A stretch of 64,000 bases of DNA from UMGS902 sp045538895 (lineage in GTDB: Bacteria > Bacillota > Clostridia > Oscillospirales > CAG-272): NCBI GenBank assembly GCA_045538895.1, contig JAZQEH010000013.1, forward strand, positions 1 to 64,000, given 5' to 3'. Position 1 is the stretch's first letter; each line of letters begins with the position of its first letter. A program made the position numbers and the translations under genes. Shown piece after piece: positions 60,783-64,000 of this stretch. The notes beneath the pieces are model-generated. The model worked only from the letters and a program-made list of their open reading frames with translations, was not told the DNA's origin and did no database searches.

Positions 60783-61049
60783 TCAGTCCTCTGTGTGTAC
60801 TATCTTGTATTCGCCTGCGTGGAGCTTTGCCACTGCGTTTCTTACCGCCTTTTCATCACGGATATCCTTGTCGATGAGAGCGGAAATGGGCTTGTCGGTT
60901 TCCTTACGTTCGATAAGCTTTTCGGCATATGCTCTCTGCTCTACGTACTTATCTGTGATAATACGTGCGCATTTTGCAGTTGCAATAACCAGCTCGTAGC
61001 GGTTAAGTTCGTCATTGGTCATTTCTTCTACAGAAGGCTTGTTAATCAT
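60783..61049 (-). CDS. rpoZ: RNA polymerase omega subunit
   Basis: 88 residues from ATG 61047-61049 with GGAGAA upstream; the upstream part of the open frame overlaps gmk and is not family-like. Markers NRYELVIATAKCARIIT and KPISALIDKDI. Omega binds the beta' subunit and helps assemble RNA polymerase. Between gmk and priA as usual. Confidence 0.93.
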   Translation of the reverse strand: MINKPSVEEMTNDELNRYELVIATAKCARIITDKYVEQRAYAEKLIERKETDKPISALIDKDIRDEKAVRNAVAKLHAGEYKIVHTED

Positions 61050-61053
61050 GGTT

Positions 61054-61656
61054 CTATTCTCCCTTGAAATATATATTTTTAAATTCTTTATTGCATACCG
61101 CCGAAAGCTCCTCTGCACGTGCAAGTGCAAAGAAATCGTCAACGGCATTATTGATTTTACCTGTTTCGTTTATTATGAGATAATCATAAGCATCGAGGTA
61201 TTCAAGCTCCTCTTTTGCACGTGCAAGACGGCGGGAAATCGACTCCTCCGTATCTCTGCCACGTGAAAAAAGTCTGCTTCTCTGCTCGTTGACATCGGGC
61301 GGTGTTACCATTACAAGCACCGCAGACGGGAACTTTTTCTTAATCTGCATAGCACCGTCAACCTCGATTTCAAGTATCAGATGCTTACCCTCGTTTTCGG
61401 CACGTTCAAACTCCGAAACAAGAGTTCCGTAGTAGTTGCCGCAATACTCGGTGTACTCAACCACGCCGCCGTTTTTGATTTTTTCTTCAAACTCTTCACG
61501 GGTTATGTAGTAATAATTGACACCGTTTGTTTCACCCTTGAGTATCGGACGTGAAGTTGCACTTATTGCACATATGTAACTGTCATTTCTGCCGATAATC
61601 TCAGAAACAAGTGTTCCCTTGCCGCTGCCGGCAGGGCCTGAAATGATGAATACCAT
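61054..61656 (-). CDS. gmk: Guanylate kinase
   Basis: Phosphorylates GMP to GDP. 200 residues with P-loop ISGPAGSGKGTLVSE, the GMP-binding YYYITREEFEEKI and VEYTEYCGNYYGT, and LILEIEVDGAMQIKKKFP. Starts right after the remA stop. The ATG overlaps no other frame. Confidence 0.96.
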   Translation of the reverse strand: MVFIISGPAGSGKGTLVSEIIGRNDSYICAISATSRPILKGETNGVNYYYITREEFEEKIKNGGVVEYTEYCGNYYGTLVSEFERAENEGKHLILEIEVDGAMQIKKKFPSAVLVMVTPPDVNEQRSRLFSRGRDTEESISRRLARAKEELEYLDAYDYLIINETGKINNAVDDFFALARAEELSAVCNKEFKNIYFKGE

Positions 61657-61926
61657 TTATTCTTCCTCCTCGACAACATCTGTTTCGTCGATTTCATCAG
61701 CAAGACGGTTTGAAATGGTTTCGGGCTGGGTGGCACTCAGAATTACATGGTCGCTGTCGGTAATGATGATAGCTCTTGTACGTCTGCCACAGGTAACGTC
61801 AATAATGCGTCCTCCCTCACGTGCCTCGCTCACAAGTCGCTTCATAGGTGCCGAATCGGGGCTGACAAGTGCAACCACTCGGTCGGCGGCTACCATATTG
61901 CCGAATCCAACGTTGATAAATTTCAT
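61657..61926 (-). CDS. remA: RemA-like DNA-binding regulator (DUF370)
   Basis: 89 residues with the RemA core FINVGFGNMVAADRVVALVSP, SAPMKRLVSEARE and IDVTCGRRTRAIIITDSDHVILS. In B. subtilis RemA activates matrix and osmoprotectant genes; the role here is unknown. An acidic tail (DEIDETDVVEEEE) is added. Position between yicC and gmk is conserved in Firmicutes. Confidence 0.93.
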   Translation of the reverse strand: MKFINVGFGNMVAADRVVALVSPDSAPMKRLVSEAREGGRIIDVTCGRRTRAIIITDSDHVILSATQPETISNRLADEIDETDVVEEEE

Positions 61927-61935
61927 TGCTAACTC

Positions 61936-62823
61936 CTATTCTATGTTTTGAATCTGTTCTCTGATTTTTTCAAGTTCAGCCTTGATGTCAACCACAAGCT
62001 TTGCAATGTCAAGGCACTGTGCTTTTGAGCCGATAGTGTTTGTTTCACGGTTGATTTCCTGAAGCAAGAAGTCAAGCTTTCTGCCGCAGGGCTCACCGCT
62101 TGCAAGAATGTCATAGAAGGCACCGAAGTGGCAGTTAAGACGGGTAAGCTCCTCGTCTATCGCAACTCGGTCGGCATAAATCGCACTCTCGGTAAGAATT
62201 CTCGCCTCGTCAATAACAATATTGTTATCATCAAGCAAACTCTTTATTCTCTCGGTAAGCTTTGCATTGTATGCTTTGATTTCCTCCTCAGAGTACTTGG
62301 CAATTTTTGCCGCAGTTTCACGGATAAACTCAATCTTTGCCGCAATGTCCTTTTCAATCTTTTCGCCCTCAACGGTACGGGCATTCACAAACTCGCAAAG
62401 TGCCTTGTCAAGCACCTCACGTATCATCTGCCAATCGCCCTCCTCGTCATCCTCGGCACGCTTGGCAGTGAAAACCTCACGGTTCTGTGCAACGCTCATC
62501 ACGCTGATATCGTCCTTAAGCGAGAACTCGTCACGCAGCTTTTCAAGTGCGGTTATGTATCCACGTGCATACGCACTGTCAAGTAAAACCTCAACCTCGG
62601 TATCGGCAAGAGTGTCAACGCCTACATAAATCTCAACCTTGCCACGGCTGATACCGTTCTGCTGTGCATAGGTCTTTACCCTGTCCTCAAGAAAGCTGTA
62701 TCGGCGAGGCATACGGACGGTTGCATCAAGATAGCGGCTGTTAACGCTCTTTATCTCAACGGTAATGTCCTTTTCCTCGGTAGTGACTCTTGCTCTGCCA
62801 AAAGCAGTCATACTTCTAATCAT
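61936..62823 (-). CDS. yicC: YicC/YloC-family endoribonuclease
   Basis: 295 residues: MIRSMTAFGRARV at the start, EIKSVNSRYLDATVRMP, an extended helical middle, and the C-terminal EPCGRKLDFLLQEINRETNTIGSKA, cut here, which is the family hallmark. The family was shown to contain RNA endonucleases. First gene of the long operon; promoter at 62888. Confidence 0.93.
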   Translation of the reverse strand: MIRSMTAFGRARVTTEEKDITVEIKSVNSRYLDATVRMPRRYSFLEDRVKTYAQQNGISRGKVEIYVGVDTLADTEVEVLLDSAYARGYITALEKLRDEFSLKDDISVMSVAQNREVFTAKRAEDDEEGDWQMIREVLDKALCEFVNARTVEGEKIEKDIAAKIEFIRETAAKIAKYSEEEIKAYNAKLTERIKSLLDDNNIVIDEARILTESAIYADRVAIDEELTRLNCHFGAFYDILASGEPCGRKLDFLLQEINRETNTIGSKAQCLDIAKLVVDIKAELEKIREQIQNIE

Positions 62824-62887
62824 TTTTATCCTCCGTATTACACTTATTTAGGTACACTTTTCCCATATTAGTATAATATATTAATAT

Positions 62888-62916
62888 ATTATATAAAATT
62901 TTATTTGTAATGTCAA
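62888..62916 (-). promoter_or_regulatory. Sigma-A promoter of the yicC-vanY operon
   Basis: On the minus strand TTGACA (62911-62916), 17-nt spacer, TATAAT (62888-62893), 65 nt before the yicC ATG, which has GGAGG upstream. It may drive up to seventeen genes; no other strong terminator was seen before 46326. Confidence 0.8.
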
Positions 62917-62920
62917 GAAA

Positions 62921-62945
62921 AATACCGCCCAAATCGGGCGGTATT
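62921..62945 (-). terminator. Intrinsic terminator of the TraX-like gene
   Basis: Stem AATACCGCCC/GGGCGGTATT. On the minus strand five T follow. It lies directly upstream of the yicC promoter. Confidence 0.8.
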
Positions 62946-62947
62946 GC

Positions 62948-63673
62948 TTAAAATATTATGTCGATAAGGTATAAAACACCGAGGTGAAGCGGATAAAAAA
63001 CGTAAAAAGCATACTTGAATTTACGGCTTCCACGCTTGCCGTTATACAGTGCGAGTATCGGAATAGTCAAAAGTGCGAACCAGATATACCAAAGTGTGCT
63101 TCTTAAACAAAGTACAAAAAGTATAAGTCCGATTGCAAATGAAGTCAACTGCTTTCTGCGGTTTGTCGTCACGACCGCGAAAAGCGGCAGAAGTGCACCG
63201 GCAGCACCGTAATCAAAGCTGATTCCAAAATCAAAAAGCGTGTATGAATATGTGCACAAAATATCAAGTACGATTACAAAAAATACGCTCAGCACGAAAG
63301 CCGTTCCGTAGAAAAAAGTCCTTGCTTTATCAGCACTTTTAAGCGATTTTTCAAAGTCAACATACGCAAAGCAGACAAGCATCGAAAGCGAAAGCGTGAA
63401 CAAAATATTCAGGTATACGGAACGTATACCACCGCTTAGTATTTCCTCTGCTGTATATACAAGCTGACATGCAATTCCGAGGGCAAGCATACGCAAAAAA
63501 TAGCGTAGTCTGTTCGAAGTGCAGCGAGCACCTTCAGCAACAAAAAATCCGAATATCGGCATGGCAAGTCTGCCTATATATCGCATCCATTCAAGTTGCG
63601 GAAACAGCAAAAGCCCTGCATGGTCAATAAGCATGCTCACACATGCAATGAATTTTAAATTATTAGCATTCAT
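62948..63673 (-). CDS. TraX-family membrane protein
   Basis: 241 residues, about seven to eight membrane helices. Starts NANNLKFIACVSMLIDHAGL, then MRYIGRLAMPIFGFFVAEGA, LLPLFAVVTTNRRKQ and FYPLHLGVLYLI near the end. TraX proteins (PF05857) are multi-helix proteins related to acyltransferases; the F-plasmid member acetylates pilin. No conjugation gene is nearby, so modification of a surface glycan is more likely (inference). Own terminator. The 11 nt upstream of its start separate it from element D. Confidence 0.85.
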   Translation of the reverse strand: MNANNLKFIACVSMLIDHAGLLLFPQLEWMRYIGRLAMPIFGFFVAEGARCTSNRLRYFLRMLALGIACQLVYTAEEILSGGIRSVYLNILFTLSLSMLVCFAYVDFEKSLKSADKARTFFYGTAFVLSVFFVIVLDILCTYSYTLFDFGISFDYGAAGALLPLFAVVTTNRRKQLTSFAIGLILFVLCLRSTLWYIWFALLTIPILALYNGKRGSRKFKYAFYVFYPLHLGVLYLIDIIF

Positions 63674-63684
63674 AATAATGTAGA

Positions 63685-63831
63685 TAAATTATTGTTTAGG
63701 GGGTAACGCACCAACCATGGTAGGGGACGGCGCCTTCGACGTCCCGCATGCACAAAGACAAAACGGGATGTCCAGGGGGCCATCCCCTACCGGTTTGTGG
63801 TTTCCCATTTGCTCTCATAAACTATAATTTA
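63685..63831. repeat. MITE-like element D
   Basis: 147-bp element with ends TAAATTATTGTTTAGGGG (left) and reverse complement TAAATTATAGTTTATGAG (right), the family of 3703, 15089, 26084 and 39162. Cargo: GGTAGGGGACGGC and its imperfect complement GCCATCCCCTACC, plus CGACGTCCCG/CGGGATGTCC. The last bases of the right end are the stop codon of the next minus-strand gene. Confidence 0.7.
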
Positions 63832-64000
63832 CTTTCTCTTTTTATTGTTTCGGGGTGCTTTTTTCTTATCAAAGCCGCCTTTGGCTTTGGGCTTTCCGAT
63901 ATCTTTTTTCTGCGGTGCATTGACTTTTCTCGGCTTTATCAGGCAGTTAGTACCGTAGCCGATAAGGTCCTCACGTCCGCATTTTTTCAGTGCCTCAACC
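63829..64000 (-). CDS. YgiQ-family radical SAM protein, C-terminal fragment
   Basis: The last 56 codons of a gene cut by the window edge: ALKKCGREDLIGYGTNCLIKP, then a Lys/Pro-rich tail (KVNAPQKKDIGKPKAKGG, KKKAPRNNKKRK). The REDLIGYGTNCLI segment matches the C-terminal end of YgiQ-type radical SAM proteins, whose substrate is unknown. The stop TAA (63829-63831) coincides with the end of element D. Confidence 0.75.
   Translation of the reverse strand, partial: VEALKKCGREDLIGYGTNCLIKPRKVNAPQKKDIGKPKAKGGFDKKKAPRNNKKRK

Noticed and set aside
62948..63673. Conjugative element suggested by the TraX-like gene
   Set aside because: No relaxase, coupling protein or type IV secretion gene is in the window; TraX-like proteins also occur as ordinary chromosomal genes.

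Overview
The window reads as chromosome of a low- to moderate-GC Clostridia, most like the gut Oscillospiraceae/Ruminococcaceae group (inferred from gene content; no database was consulted). Signs for this are the gene orders rimP-nusA-rnpM-ylxQ-infB, gdpP-rplI-dnaB-tilS-hpt-ftsH and yicC-remA-gmk-rpoZ-priA-def-fmt-rsmB-rlmN-stp-pknB-rsgA, a PASTA kinase, S-layer-homology (SLH) anchoring with a CsaB-type pyruvyltransferase, the alpha2-type glycyl-tRNA synthetase, and abundant short structured intergenic repeats. No tRNA, rRNA, CRISPR array, prophage or transposase gene was found.

Layout. 1-3.6 kb: translation/transcription operon on the minus strand (rimP to infB, infB cut by the window edge). 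3.6-4.5 kb: a repeat element, then two divergent XRE-type regulators around a pair of 21-bp operators, one regulator frameshifted. 4.5-6.75 kb: a glycosyltransferase-CsaB fusion. 6.9-14.7 kb: plus-strand operon of c-di-AMP phosphodiesterase, L9, DnaB, TilS, Hpt and FtsH. 15.4-20.1 kb: aconitase, isocitrate dehydrogenase and citrate synthase, the oxidative arm from oxaloacetate and acetyl-CoA to 2-oxoglutarate. 20.1-22 kb: a stand-alone YcaO protein. 22.3-25 kb: an SLH surface protein and a membrane-anchored coiled-coil protein. 25-31.3 kb: two AraC regulators with two large cytoplasmic carbohydrate-active proteins. 31.6-36.5 kb: nucleoside-type BMP/ABC importer. 36.7-41.8 kb: small membrane proteins, AsnA, GlyQS and an LCP protein. 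41.9-46.2 kb: tandem RlmCD-like methyltransferases, two orphan small genes and a HAD phosphatase. 62.8 down to 46.4 kb: seventeen closely packed minus-strand genes from yicC to vanY, covering RNA decay, nucleotide supply, replication restart, N-formyl processing, rRNA methylation, Ser/Thr signalling, ribosome maturation, cysteine synthesis and charging, and cell wall trimming. 62.9-64 kb: a TraX-like membrane protein and the 3' end of a YgiQ-like radical SAM gene.

The most unusual material lies between the genes. Two copies (14.7 and 31.4 kb) of a 240-nt, highly structured element each sit inside the intrinsic terminator of the upstream gene and are flanked by direct duplicates of that host terminator hairpin (28 bp and 25 bp, different at each site). 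This is what a terminator-targeting insertion would leave. The two cores share a stretch of about 90 identical nucleotides, several stems and one compensatory base-pair change. Separately, five small elements (147-227 bp) share terminal inverted repeats resembling TAAATTAWTGTTTATGGG but carry different hairpin cargo, and a structured module recurs at four intergenic sites. These look like MITE-like families mobilised from elsewhere in the genome.
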